Source: Alphaproteobacteria bacterium
GTDB lineage: Bacteria > Pseudomonadota > Alphaproteobacteria > RF32 > CAG-239
Length of the DNA stretch: 7,240 bases
Assembly (NCBI GenBank): GCA_017452115.1
Contig: JAFTNB010000200.1
Span: 1-7,240 of the forward strand
Direction: 5' to 3'
Under the pieces are notes generated by a model. It searched no databases and was not told the DNA's origin. It saw only the letters and a list, made by a program, of their open reading frames with translations. Shown in pieces: positions 1 through 6,185 of the stretch; the first letter of the stretch is position 1; each line of letters begins with the position of its first letter. A program made the position numbers and the translations under genes.

Positions 1-1
1 G

Positions 2-388
2 CTTGATATTATTGAACCTTGCGGTTTTGTGTTTTCGGAGAAAGCATTGAAACGTGCAGGAATGGATTATTTGGAAAAAGTAAAATATCGTCGTCATAAT
101 TCATGGAATGATTTTTTGAAATATAGAGCAGAACATCAGGATGAATATGGCAGGTTAGTTTTGCTGACAACAAAAGCGAGTTCTCCGTATTTTGATTTTG
201 AGTTTCAGGCAAATGACATTATCTTAATGGGACGAGAAAGTGCCGGAGTGCCTCAATGTGTACACGAAACGGTTGATGCTCGTTTAATTATTCCAATGAA
301 TGAAAATGCACGATCTATCAATGTGGTTGTTTCGGCTGTAATGGTTGTTGGAGAGGCTTTGCGTCAGACTAATTTGTTTCCGAAATAA
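2..388 (+). CDS. trmL: tRNA (cytidine(34)-2'-O)-methyltransferase, TrmL/SpoU (SPOUT) family, 5' end cut off by the window
   Basis: The reading frame is open from the left edge, where the codons read LDIIEPCGFVFSEKALKRAG, so the N-terminus lies outside the window and the first in-window ATG at 29 is internal. TrmL enzymes use S-adenosylmethionine to methylate the 2'-OH of the wobble nucleotide (position 34) of certain tRNA-Leu species. Family marks that can be seen are an IIEP.GF segment followed by RAGMDYL, the SPOUT motif GRESAGVP near the middle, and the C-terminal cofactor-knot region with IPMNENARSINVVVSA followed by GEALRQT. About 128 residues are visible; TrmL proteins are usually about 150-160, so roughly 25-30 are missing. 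The 3' end overlaps the convergent AmpG-like gene by 20 bp. A run of eight T at 393-400 follows, without a convincing GC-rich stem. Another SpoU-family tRNA methylase is the main alternative, but the short single-domain form fits TrmL. Confidence 0.88.
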   Translation, partial: LDIIEPCGFVFSEKALKRAGMDYLEKVKYRRHNSWNDFLKYRAEHQDEYGRLVLLTTKASSPYFDFEFQANDIILMGRESAGVPQCVHETVDARLIIPMNENARSINVVVSAVMVVGEALRQTNLFPK

Positions 389-1649
389 TATATTTTTTTT
401 GGAAATTAATTAACATCAGTAATATAATTAATCCGGGAATTCCGATAAGGGTGGAAAAAATAAAGAAACCACTCCATCCCAATGTGTTGGCGACTGTGCC
501 TGAAGTCGCGGATAATCCATCTCGAGCCAAGCTCATTAGTGAAGACAGCAGAGCATATTGTGTTGCTGTATATGATGCGTTGCATAGTGATGCCAGATAA
601 GCCATAAAGGCTGCAGTTCCCATACCTCCGGATACATTTTCAATAAAGATTGTTACCATGAGCATGTATGAATTGGCTCCGATTTGAGCTTGAGCAACGT
701 ATGTCAAATTGGATAATGTTTGTAGTATACCACAGATGATAAGTCCTTTATTTAGACTGATACGGCTGAGTAAAGCGCCTCCAAGAAAAATACCGCCTAA
801 AGTTGCAATAATACCAAAGATTTTAGTAATTGAGGCAATTTCTTTATAATCGAATCCGATATCGCGGTAAAAAACATAAGCCATAGGACTGATATATGCG
901 TCACTCATTCGATAGAAAAATACGAATAGTAAAATTAATTGCCAATGTTGATGAGTGGCAAAGTTTTTAAGTGGAGCAATAACGGTTGAGCGTAAAAATT
1001 CAGTAAGGTTTTTACAGGTTTGATGAGAAACTGCAGATGTTTGTGGTTCGGTAGCAAATAATAAGGTGATAGTGCCAATTAGACATCCACAAGACATTAT
1101 AATGTATATATTATTCCATGTCATGATTTCGGCAAGAAATAGAGCTCCAGCGCCGGAGAATAAAAATCCTAAGCGATATCCAGTTACAAAAGAAGCAGAA
1201 GCAGCAGCTTGAGCATTTTGTGAAAAACTTTCGACGCGGTATGCATCAAGAGCGATGTCTAATGTTGCGGAAGCAAAAGCTAAAAATAAAGCAAAGCTAA
1301 AAGTCAATATATGATGTTGGTTGGGGGATGAAAACGCAATACAAAGAATTGCTAAAAAAATAAGAATTTGAGCAAATAAAGCCCAGCTTCGGCGTCGTCC
1401 CAGTTTGTGGATGAGGGGAATACGAATTTTATCAATTAATGGCGCCCATATCCATTTGAAACTGTAAGGGAGTTTAGAGAGCGAAAATATGCCGATAATT
1501 TCAAGAGCCATATTATCTGCTTGTAACCATAAGCTAAGTGTATTAAAAACCAATGGAAAAGGGAAACCACTCGCAAATCCGAGAGCGAGCATGGTTATCA
1601 TTTTATGGTTATTGTAAATTTTGAGAAATGAGAATATTTTTTGTAGCAT
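369..1649 (-). CDS. ampG: AmpG-like major facilitator superfamily permease (muropeptide transporter family)
   Basis: This is a 426-residue, strongly hydrophobic protein consistent with about 12 membrane helices. AmpG permeases import anhydro-muropeptides released from peptidoglycan across the inner membrane for cell-wall recycling, and in some species they influence beta-lactamase induction. Sequence support is the N-terminal LGFASGFPFPLVFNTLSLWL (residues 23-42), PYSFKWIWAPLIDK (61-74) after the second helix, and the loop motif LGRRRSW (83-89). All are typical of the AmpG subgroup rather than of drug-efflux MFS proteins. It is shorter than E. coli AmpG (about 490) but near the size of 12-helix homologues. 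The ATG at 1649 has only a weak GAAAG-like Shine-Dalgarno. A TATAAT element lies about 27 bp upstream. The gene stands alone on its strand and converges on trmL with overlapping 3' ends. Substrate is inferred from family only; several AmpG-like paralogues often coexist in one genome. Confidence 0.85.
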   Translation of the reverse strand: MLQKIFSFLKIYNNHKMITMLALGFASGFPFPLVFNTLSLWLQADNMALEIIGIFSLSKLPYSFKWIWAPLIDKIRIPLIHKLGRRRSWALFAQILIFLAILCIAFSSPNQHHILTFSFALFLAFASATLDIALDAYRVESFSQNAQAAASASFVTGYRLGFLFSGAGALFLAEIMTWNNIYIIMSCGCLIGTITLLFATEPQTSAVSHQTCKNLTEFLRSTVIAPLKNFATHQHWQLILLFVFFYRMSDAYISPMAYVFYRDIGFDYKEIASITKIFGIIATLGGIFLGGALLSRISLNKGLIICGILQTLSNLTYVAQAQIGANSYMLMVTIFIENVSGGMGTAAFMAYLASLCNASYTATQYALLSSLMSLARDGLSATSGTVANTLGWSGFFIFSTLIGIPGLIILLMLINFQKKYIISETN

Positions 1650-1675
1650 ATTTTGTATCTTTCAACTTTGTCTGA

Positions 1676-1681
1676 ATTATA
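1676..1681 (-). promoter_or_regulatory. Candidate -10 element for the AmpG-like gene
   Basis: On the minus strand this reads TATAAT, a perfect consensus -10, about 27 bp upstream of the ATG at 1649. No good TTGACA-like -35 is found at 16-18 bp, only AT-rich sequence, so the call rests on the -10 alone in a very AT-rich region. Confidence 0.35.
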
Positions 1682-1774
1682 TGCTAATTAGTTTAAGATT
1701 GTTTTAAAGTTATTATTAATTTCTACATAATCATACTTGGCTATTTTTGCCTGAAATGAAGTCTATAAAAGTAC

Positions 1775-1799
1775 AAAAAAAGCCTCCTAGGGGAGGCTT
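1775..1799 (-). terminator. Rho-independent terminator of the 135-residue hypothetical gene
   Basis: A perfect 8-bp stem (AAGCCTCC at 1780-1787 with GGAGGCTT at 1792-1799) closes a 4-nt loop. On the minus strand the stem is followed directly by a run of T (the A tract at 1775-1781 on the plus strand). It begins six bases after the stop codon of the minus-strand gene ending at 1805, so it terminates that gene. There is no T run on the plus-strand side, so it is not bidirectional. It also insulates the AmpG-like gene from read-through. Confidence 0.9.
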
Positions 1800-1804
1800 G
1801 ATAA

Positions 1805-2212
1805 TTATATTTCTTTAGAATTTCTCATACTACGTATGGTTTCTTTATATGAGGCATTGCGAGCTTTGGTGTTGCTTATCGCAGTGTATATTGATTCTTC
1901 TTCTCTGATTTTTTTGATTTCTTGTTCAGGAAGAAGTGCTAATCTCTCACATTCTTTAGCAAACTCAATACGAATATGTTTACTGATTTCCGGTTGTGAA
2001 GCCGGATTTTTGAGCCATGCTTCAAATTCTTTGTTATCTGCACTATATTTGCGACCAACTCTGGCTGCTGCTACAATAGAGGCCCTGTTTTCAATAGCTC
2101 GTTGTACGGCTCCGTTATGAGCTTTGAACGCACTGTTATCTCCTTCAGGAATATAATTTTGGATATATTTATTCCCATTATGAGTATCATAAATTTTATA
2201 TTCTTTTGGCAT
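1805..2212 (-). CDS. Hypothetical protein, 135 residues, soluble and mostly helical, no recognised family
   Basis: I do not recognise this protein. It has no signal peptide or membrane segment. The N-terminal part (1-30) has YKIYDTHNGNKYIQNYIPEG, which reads like short beta-strands. The rest is alternating charged and hydrophobic and looks helical. Residues 45-56 (SIVAAARVGRKY) form a small Ala-rich stretch followed by basic residues. Residues 78-107 are strongly Glu/Lys/Arg-rich and could be amphipathic or coiled-coil, and the C-terminus is basic. The gene is supported by a well-placed Shine-Dalgarno (GGAG, plus-strand 2220-2223, 7 nt from the ATG), a good sigma70-type promoter upstream and a strong intrinsic terminator just after the stop, so it is a complete monocistronic unit. 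The overlapping plus-strand frame at 1836-2120 has none of these signals. Function unknown. Confidence 0.75.
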   Translation of the reverse strand: MPKEYKIYDTHNGNKYIQNYIPEGDNSAFKAHNGAVQRAIENRASIVAAARVGRKYSADNKEFEAWLKNPASQPEISKHIRIEFAKECERLALLPEQEIKKIREEESIYTAISNTKARNASYKETIRSMRNSKEI

Positions 2213-2219
2213 TAAAAAT

Positions 2220-2223
2220 CTCC
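2220..2223 (-). promoter_or_regulatory. Ribosome binding site of the 135-residue hypothetical gene
   Basis: The minus strand reads TGGAG and then seven bases before the ATG at 2212. It fixes the start and supports this strand as the coding one. Confidence 0.7.
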
Positions 2224-2246
2224 ATAAAAATTAATTTTATGTTGTC

Positions 2247-2274
2247 ATAATACCGATTCGTATTCAAGAGTCAA
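2247..2274 (-). promoter_or_regulatory. Sigma70-type promoter for the 135-residue hypothetical gene
   Basis: On the minus strand TTGACT (plus coordinates 2269-2274) is followed after 16 bp by TATTAT (2247-2252). The -10 lies about 35 bp upstream of the ATG at 2212, leaving a short 5' leader with the Shine-Dalgarno. This is the best-matching promoter in the window. Confidence 0.6.
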
Positions 2275-2314
2275 AATATCTTGAATTTAATACACAAATT
2301 TTTTTAGATTTGGG

Positions 2315-2875
2315 TTATTTTTTTGGAGTGGCAGTTTCTTCTTTTTTGTTTTCTGCTTCAACCTCTTTTTTTATCTCTTCTTTAGGCTCTTGGGTTATCT
2401 CGGTTGTTGCAGCTGCTTGACTAGCTTTATAATCTGCTTCAAATTTATCAAGAGCGGAGCTTTGAATATATTGACCAATTTTAATACCATGTTTTGCTGT
2501 ATCACCGCCATTGATTTCTACAACTGCTTTAACCGGATAATCAGAGGTGAGGTACTTAATTGACATAGGTTCTGCTTTTTCAATGATTTTGATAATACGA
2601 TTATCTGCACCAATGAAGATTAAATCGAGAGATATTTTGGTATTTCTCATCCACATGGTGACAGGCTGAACCGGAGCAATCGGGAAAAGCATTCCGCCTT
2701 TTTCATCAAGAGATTCACGTTCCATGAGGCCGCGGGATTGTTCTTCGTCTTTAATGGCAACTTCCAGATTATAATTTACATCGCCGTTAATTGTTTTGAA
2801 TGTCATATTGTAGTTTTCTTCAAAACAGCCGCTTAAAAGTAAAGTTAATGCGAAAATTTTAAAATATTTATTCAT
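2315..2875 (-). CDS. DUF192 family lipoprotein
   Basis: From the ATG at 2875 this is a 186-residue protein. Residues 1-17 form a lipoprotein signal peptide (MNKYFKIFALTLLLSGC) with lipobox LSGC and the acylated Cys at 17, so it should be exported and membrane-anchored. The DUF192 domain spans about 30-140. Its marks are LEVAIKDEEQSRGLMERESL (38-57), GGMLFPI (60-66), the core MWMRNTKISLDLIFI (74-88), AEPMS (101-105) and YPVKAVVEINGG (113-124). The biochemical role of the family is unclear. A low-complexity Lys/Glu/Ala tail (about 145-186) follows the domain. An open frame extends to 2941, but that would bury the signal peptide and ignore the AGGAG site 8 nt before 2875. It is the second gene of an operon, 17 bp after the DUF4065-like gene. 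Confidence 0.87.
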   Translation of the reverse strand: MNKYFKIFALTLLLSGCFEENYNMTFKTINGDVNYNLEVAIKDEEQSRGLMERESLDEKGGMLFPIAPVQPVTMWMRNTKISLDLIFIGADNRIIKIIEKAEPMSIKYLTSDYPVKAVVEINGGDTAKHGIKIGQYIQSSALDKFEADYKASQAAATTEITQEPKEEIKKEVEAENKKEETATPKK

Positions 2876-2882
2876 GGTACGT

Positions 2883-2888
2883 TCTCCT
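2883..2888 (-). promoter_or_regulatory. Ribosome binding site that sets the DUF192 lipoprotein start
   Basis: The minus strand reads AGGAGA, with AGGAG 8 nt before the ATG at 2875. It sits just beyond the stop codon of the upstream gene (2893-2895). It selects the start that yields an intact lipoprotein signal peptide over the longer frame starting at 2941. Confidence 0.8.
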
Positions 2889-2892
2889 ATTT

Positions 2893-3465
2893 TTATCCTA
2901 ACGAAGAAGAAACAGTTTCGGATATTTTGCGAGGTTTCCATGCCGAAACCATTACCGGTCCGTTTTGGGATAACATAACTTTTTTTGTGGTGTTTACAGA
3001 ATTATTCTTTTCTGTTGTAACACTACTTTTATTCATTTTACTACTGCTTTTAAATTTTTCAACTAAAGTTTTAAAATCAGGGATAATTTTTTCTTGACCT
3101 TTGCGTTCTGGGGTACCAATGCGGTGTCTGATTAGCGTTTCCAACTGCGATGCATTCATCGCACTATATATGTGCCATACTTTTTCGAGAAATTGTATAG
3201 TTGTGTAGGAAAGGCGAATCGATACTTGAGGCAAAATTCCGGCAGAATATATTCCTGCAAATGATGGTTCTTCATATCCATTGCGACCATATGCAAATAC
3301 ACATGGCATGAGTGTGGAATCCGGAAATGAGGCTTGATAATGCAATTGGGATAAAAATAACAAGTGTTGCAATTTGCGGTAGTCTAAAAAAACATCATCT
3401 TTTTTGGCTTGATTCAAAAACCAAGATATAACCTCAAATGATGAATCTGCTGCACTGATTTGCAT
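2893..3465 (-). CDS. Divergent DUF4065/Panacea-like (SocA-type) protein
   Basis: This is a 190-residue cytoplasmic protein. It resembles the DUF4065/Panacea fold, found in antitoxins such as SocA and in phage or plasmid proteins. The match is seen in an N-terminal helix with WFLNQA (15-20), the segment DYRKLQHLLFLSQLHYQAS (28-46) that parallels the LQKLLYLAQ signature, a YGRNGYEEPSFAGIY segment (59-73) where the family has a YGP-type motif, and FLEKVWHIYSAMNASQLETL (92-111) followed by RHRIGTPER, like the helix before a THxxSPW-type motif. Several signature residues differ, so this is a distant assignment. After about residue 140 comes a Ser/Lys/Asn-rich linker, then a more ordered end, GPVMVSAWKPRKIS (169-182). 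The start is placed at ATG 3465 rather than TTG 3480, because GGGGAA lies 7 nt upstream of the ATG and nothing suitable precedes the TTG. It is the first gene of a two-gene operon with the DUF192 lipoprotein; no toxin-like partner is present. Confidence 0.65.
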   Translation of the reverse strand: MQISAADSSFEVISWFLNQAKKDDVFLDYRKLQHLLFLSQLHYQASFPDSTLMPCVFAYGRNGYEEPSFAGIYSAGILPQVSIRLSYTTIQFLEKVWHIYSAMNASQLETLIRHRIGTPERKGQEKIIPDFKTLVEKFKSSSKMNKSSVTTEKNNSVNTTKKVMLSQNGPVMVSAWKPRKISETVSSSLG

Positions 3466-3472
3466 TTTTTTA

Positions 3473-3478
3473 TTCCCC
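3473..3478 (-). promoter_or_regulatory. Ribosome binding site setting the DUF4065-like start
   Basis: The minus strand reads GGGGAA 7 nt before the ATG at 3465. It is a non-canonical, G-rich Shine-Dalgarno, but it resembles the GGGG site used by the divergent lipoprotein gene at 3645-3648. Confidence 0.45.
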
Positions 3479-3500
3479 AAATATTAATCAAATTTAGCAT

Positions 3501-3506
3501 ATTATA
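3501..3506 (-). promoter_or_regulatory. Candidate -10 element of the DUF4065-like/DUF192 operon
   Basis: The minus strand reads TATAAT about 35 bp upstream of the ATG at 3465. A poor -35 match (TTAAAC) lies 18 bp further upstream. Plausible, but in AT-rich DNA. Confidence 0.4.
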
Positions 3507-3585
3507 TACTCTTTTTATTTGGAAGTTTAAATTGCTAAAGTTGTTTTTTTAACAATATGGCGTAAAATTGTTTTTAATTTGGAAA

Positions 3586-3615
3586 TTGTGCTTGTGTTAT
3601 GTGTGAGGATATTGT
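3586..3615 (+). promoter_or_regulatory. Candidate promoter of the OmpA-like lipoprotein-recJ-DUF502 operon
   Basis: TTGTGC at 3586-3591 and TATTGT at 3610-3615 are separated by 18 bp, upstream of the ATG at 3657. Both hexamers are imperfect. The -10 would overlap the left arm of the palindromic element at 3611-3633, which would suit an operator, but this is inference. Confidence 0.3.
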
Positions 3616-3633
3616 ATTTATACAATTAATTGT
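3611..3633. repeat. Overlapping palindromes in the divergent promoter region, possible operator
   Basis: ATTGTA (3611-3616) and TACAAT (3621-3626) form a perfect 6-bp inverted repeat around TTTA. The right arm overlaps a second perfect palindrome, ACAATTAATTGT (3622-3633). The result is three regularly placed ATTGT half-sites in alternating orientation, ahead of the OmpA-like lipoprotein gene. This geometry is common for dimeric repressor sites, but AT richness raises the chance background. No regulator can be named. Confidence 0.4.
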
Positions 3634-3644
3634 GAATCGTTTAC

Positions 3645-3648
3645 GGGG
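3645..3648 (+). promoter_or_regulatory. Ribosome binding site setting the OmpA-like lipoprotein start
   Basis: GGGG lies 8 nt before the ATG at 3657. The frame also has a TTG one codon earlier (3654), but spacing and codon strength favour the ATG. Confidence 0.5.
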
Positions 3649-3656
3649 TTTATTTG

Positions 3657-4376
3657 ATGTTGTTGCAAAAATTATTGAAATTTGGCTTGAGTTTAGTTCT
3701 TTTGGTTTACTTGAATGCTTGTTCTTCTGCGGTATTTCCGGAAGTTATTGAGGATGATAGTTTGAGTGAAACTATTCTTACGGAAGATGATGCTTTGGCT
3801 TCTGATACCGATAATGCAGCTTATGAAGGTGAGGAAGATGAGGTTTTTGCCGATGTTGTTCCTGACGAGAAGCATAAGGTAATCACAAAAGAAGATGAAA
3901 AGGAATTAATTGCTCCGGTCAAAACAACGGAAGTAAAAGTTGCTGAATTGCCACAAAATGTTGAAACTTCCAAGCTTGTAGAACAAAAAACAGAAGAAAA
4001 GCAGGAGTTTGTACCAAGTGTAACTTATCGTTTGGCAACAATCTATTTTGATAACGGAAGCGCCGAAGTTTCTGCTGAATACAAAGTGAAAATTCGTGAA
4101 GCTGCTAGTTTGGTAAAGAATAATAACGCTCAAATTCGGGTATTGGGGTTTTCGTCAAGTCGTACCAGAAATATGGATGTTGCGGCACATAAGTTAGCTA
4201 ATTTTAAAATTTCTGCCGAGCGTGCGGAAAATGTTGCCGCGGCTTTGCGGAGGGCAGGTGTACCCACAGATAATATTACAGTAGAAGCTTTATCCGATTC
4301 TGTCCCCGCTTATTTGGAGGTAATGCCAGAGGGTGAAAGATTGAACAGACGGGCCGAAATCTATGTGAGTTATTAA
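3657..4376 (+). CDS. OmpA-family lipoprotein with an acidic linker and a divergent peptidoglycan-binding domain
   Basis: This is a 239-residue protein. Residues 1-22 are a lipoprotein signal peptide with lipobox LNAC and the acylated Cys at 22, followed by SS, so outer-membrane sorting is likely. Residues 25-120 form an Asp/Glu-rich, low-complexity linker suited to crossing the periplasm. The C-terminal OmpA-like domain spans about 121-239: YRLATIYFDNGSAEVS (124-139), a central GFSSSRTRN (164-172), KISAERAENVAAALRRAGV (184-202) and the terminal NRRAEIYVSY (230-239). Such domains usually bind meso-diaminopimelate in peptidoglycan and tie the outer membrane to the wall. The usual GHxD motif is replaced by GFSS, so the conserved Asp is absent, while the Arg of the SAERA helix remains (R189). 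From memory, Rhodospirillales-type homologues share an RTRN..HK variant, so it may be a clade-specific form. It heads a likely operon with recJ, whose Shine-Dalgarno overlaps this stop codon. Confidence 0.85.
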   Translation: MLLQKLLKFGLSLVLLVYLNACSSAVFPEVIEDDSLSETILTEDDALASDTDNAAYEGEEDEVFADVVPDEKHKVITKEDEKELIAPVKTTEVKVAELPQNVETSKLVEQKTEEKQEFVPSVTYRLATIYFDNGSAEVSAEYKVKIREAASLVKNNNAQIRVLGFSSSRTRNMDVAAHKLANFKISAERAENVAAALRRAGVPTDNITVEALSDSVPAYLEVMPEGERLNRRAEIYVSY

Positions 4377-4378
4377 GG
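4375..4378 (+). promoter_or_regulatory. Ribosome binding site of recJ, overlapping the upstream stop codon
   Basis: AAGG begins inside the TAA stop of the lipoprotein gene (4374-4376). It is only 1 nt from the TTG at 4380, too close to serve it, but 10 nt from the GTG at 4389. The arrangement suggests translational coupling. Confidence 0.5.
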
Positions 4379-4388
4379 TTTGGCTATA

Positions 4389-6164
4389 GTGAATTCGGAT
4401 GCTGAAATTTCTAAATCTTTAAATGGCAATATGTGGCGCTTAACTCCGGCTGATAATCGTCAGGCGGAGTTAATTGCACAGAAATTTAATCTTTCTCCAT
4501 TGATGGCGCGGATTTTGGTTGCACGGAAAGTTAATGAAAATCAGGTAATTGATTTTTTATCTCCTAAGTTGCAAAATTTGATGCCGAATCCTTTTGTCCT
4601 AAAAGATATGGAAAAAGCCGCAAAACGAATTGCTCAAGCTATAATAAATAAACAAAAAATAGCAATTATCGGAGATTATGATGTTGATGGCGCTACATCT
4701 ACTTCGGTAATGCGTTTGTTTTTGGAAAGTGTTGGAGTGGAGCCGCTAATTCATATTCCGGAACGTGATGAGGGTTATGGTCCAAGTATTCCTGCAGTGG
4801 ATGCTTTTCATGCCCAAGGAGCGGAATTGATTATCACAGTAGATTGTGGAACGACAGCTTTTGAGGTGTTGGAATATGCTGCACAAAAGAATATAGATGT
4901 TATTGTGATTGATCATCACGAAGCAGAAATGAAGCTGCCTAAAATTTATGCGGTGGTTAATCCGAAACGTCTTGATGATGATTGCAATATTGAATATCTG
5001 AAGTATATGGCGGCTGTAGGGGTAGTATTCTTAACTGTGGTAGCAATTAATCGGGAATTACGGGAGCAGAGTTTCTATCAAAATGTATCAGAGCCTAATT
5101 TGATGAATTTACTCGATTTGGTCGCTCTTGGGACTGTATGTGATGTTGTGCCGCTGCTTGGATTGAATCGTGCTTATGTCCGTCAAGGGCTGAAGATTAT
5201 GTCTTTGCGCCAAAATTTGGGGCTGAATGCCTTGTTTGACAAATCAGGAGTGACGGAAGCTCCGTCTGCGTATCATTTGGGGTTTGTGTTAGGACCGAGA
5301 ATTAATGCTTGCGGACGTGTGGGTGAAGCTTCTATTGGAAATCAGTTATTATGTGCCAAAGATGCTTTTTGGGCTGACAGCTTGGCGCAAAAAATGAATG
5401 ATTATAATGATAAACGCAAAGAAATCGAAGGATATGTTTTGTTAAAAGCAATTGAAATTTTGGAGGGTACTCCTCAAGAATATCCGATTGCTTTTGCTTA
5501 TGGCGATGATTGGCATCAAGGGGTGATAGGTATCGTTGCCGGTAAATTAAAGGAACGATATAATCTTCCATCTTTTGTGATGTCGATTGAGAGTGATGAA
5601 GTTAAAGGTTCAGCACGTTCGGTTGCCGGTGTGGATGTTGGGGCTTTGATTATGTCGGCTAAAGAAAAAGGTATTTTGACTAAAGGCGGCGGACATACAA
5701 TGGCTGCCGGCTTTTCGTTGAATGCGGATAAAATTGAAGAGTTTAGAGCTTTTGCCGGTGAATATGTACGTCAACGATTAGGAGAAGAAGCAATTATTCC
5801 GGTTATTGATGCAGACGGTATTCTTGATGTATCCGGTATAACTTATGAGTTAATAGAAGAATTGTCACAACTTGAACCTTATGGCGCACAGAACAGCGAA
5901 CCAAAGGTTATTTTGCCAAAAGTGAAAGTTTCGAAAGCTTCGTTGGTGGGAACAGGCGGACATGTTCGTTGTTTCCTGACTTCAGCGAATGGCAGTTCAG
6001 TAAAAGCAATGGCTTTTCGGATAGCCGATAGTGAAGCGGGAATGGCTTTGTTAAATAGTCATGGACGGTTATTTGATGTGATTGGCACTTTGCGTCCGGA
6101 TAATTGGATGGGACGGAAAGGAGTGCAATTTTTTATTGAAGATGTTCGGGAAATTGCTGTATAA
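4389..6164 (+). CDS. recJ: Single-stranded-DNA-specific 5'-3' exonuclease RecJ
   Basis: RecJ degrades single-stranded DNA 5' to 3' in the cytoplasm. It acts in RecFOR recombination, mismatch repair and base-excision repair, using Mn/Mg ions. Numbering from the GTG start (591 residues, normal family length), the DHH phosphoesterase motifs are all present: DYDVDG (96-101), DCGTT (152-156), DHH (175-177), GTVCDVVPL (248-256) and GPRINACGR (302-310). The DHHA1 domain includes HQGVIGIVAGKL (376-387), KGSARS (406-411) and GGGHTMAAG (433-441). The C-terminal OB-fold starts near LEPYGAQN (495-502). The start is uncertain: TTG 4380 is too close to the Shine-Dalgarno, and ATG 4431 has none and would cut into the conserved SLNGNMWRL region. 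GTG 4389 is preferred. The gene follows the OmpA-like lipoprotein after 12 bp and precedes the DUF502 gene by 21 bp, so the three are probably co-transcribed. Confidence 0.96.
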   Translation: MNSDAEISKSLNGNMWRLTPADNRQAELIAQKFNLSPLMARILVARKVNENQVIDFLSPKLQNLMPNPFVLKDMEKAAKRIAQAIINKQKIAIIGDYDVDGATSTSVMRLFLESVGVEPLIHIPERDEGYGPSIPAVDAFHAQGAELIITVDCGTTAFEVLEYAAQKNIDVIVIDHHEAEMKLPKIYAVVNPKRLDDDCNIEYLKYMAAVGVVFLTVVAINRELREQSFYQNVSEPNLMNLLDLVALGTVCDVVPLLGLNRAYVRQGLKIMSLRQNLGLNALFDKSGVTEAPSAYHLGFVLGPRINACGRVGEASIGNQLLCAKDAFWADSLAQKMNDYNDKRKEIEGYVLLKAIEILEGTPQEYPIAFAYGDDWHQGVIGIVAGKLKERYNLPSFVMSIESDEVKGSARSVAGVDVGALIMSAKEKGILTKGGGHTMAAGFSLNADKIEEFRAFAGEYVRQRLGEEAIIPVIDADGILDVSGITYELIEELSQLEPYGAQNSEPKVILPKVKVSKASLVGTGGHVRCFLTSANGSSVKAMAFRIADSEAGMALLNSHGRLFDVIGTLRPDNWMGRKGVQFFIEDVREIAV

Positions 6165-6175
6165 TTTTAGTGGGC

Positions 6176-6180
6176 AGAGG
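6176..6180 (+). promoter_or_regulatory. Ribosome binding site of the DUF502 gene
   Basis: AGAGG lies 5 nt before the ATG at 6186. It supports this start over the internal ATG at 6261, which has no such site. Confidence 0.6.
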
Positions 6181-6185
6181 TAAAA

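Noticed and set aside
1836..2120. 94-residue plus-strand frame opposite the 135-residue hypothetical gene
   Set aside because: It has no Shine-Dalgarno or promoter of its own and lies wholly antisense to a gene with promoter, ribosome site and terminator.
2876..2941. N-terminal extension of the DUF192 protein to 2941
   Set aside because: It would place 22 residues ahead of a complete lipoprotein signal peptide and overlap the upstream gene, while AGGAG is correctly placed for the ATG at 2875.
2893..3465. Toxin-antitoxin module
   Set aside because: The Panacea-like protein is only distantly related, and its operon partner is a DUF192 lipoprotein, not a toxin-like gene.
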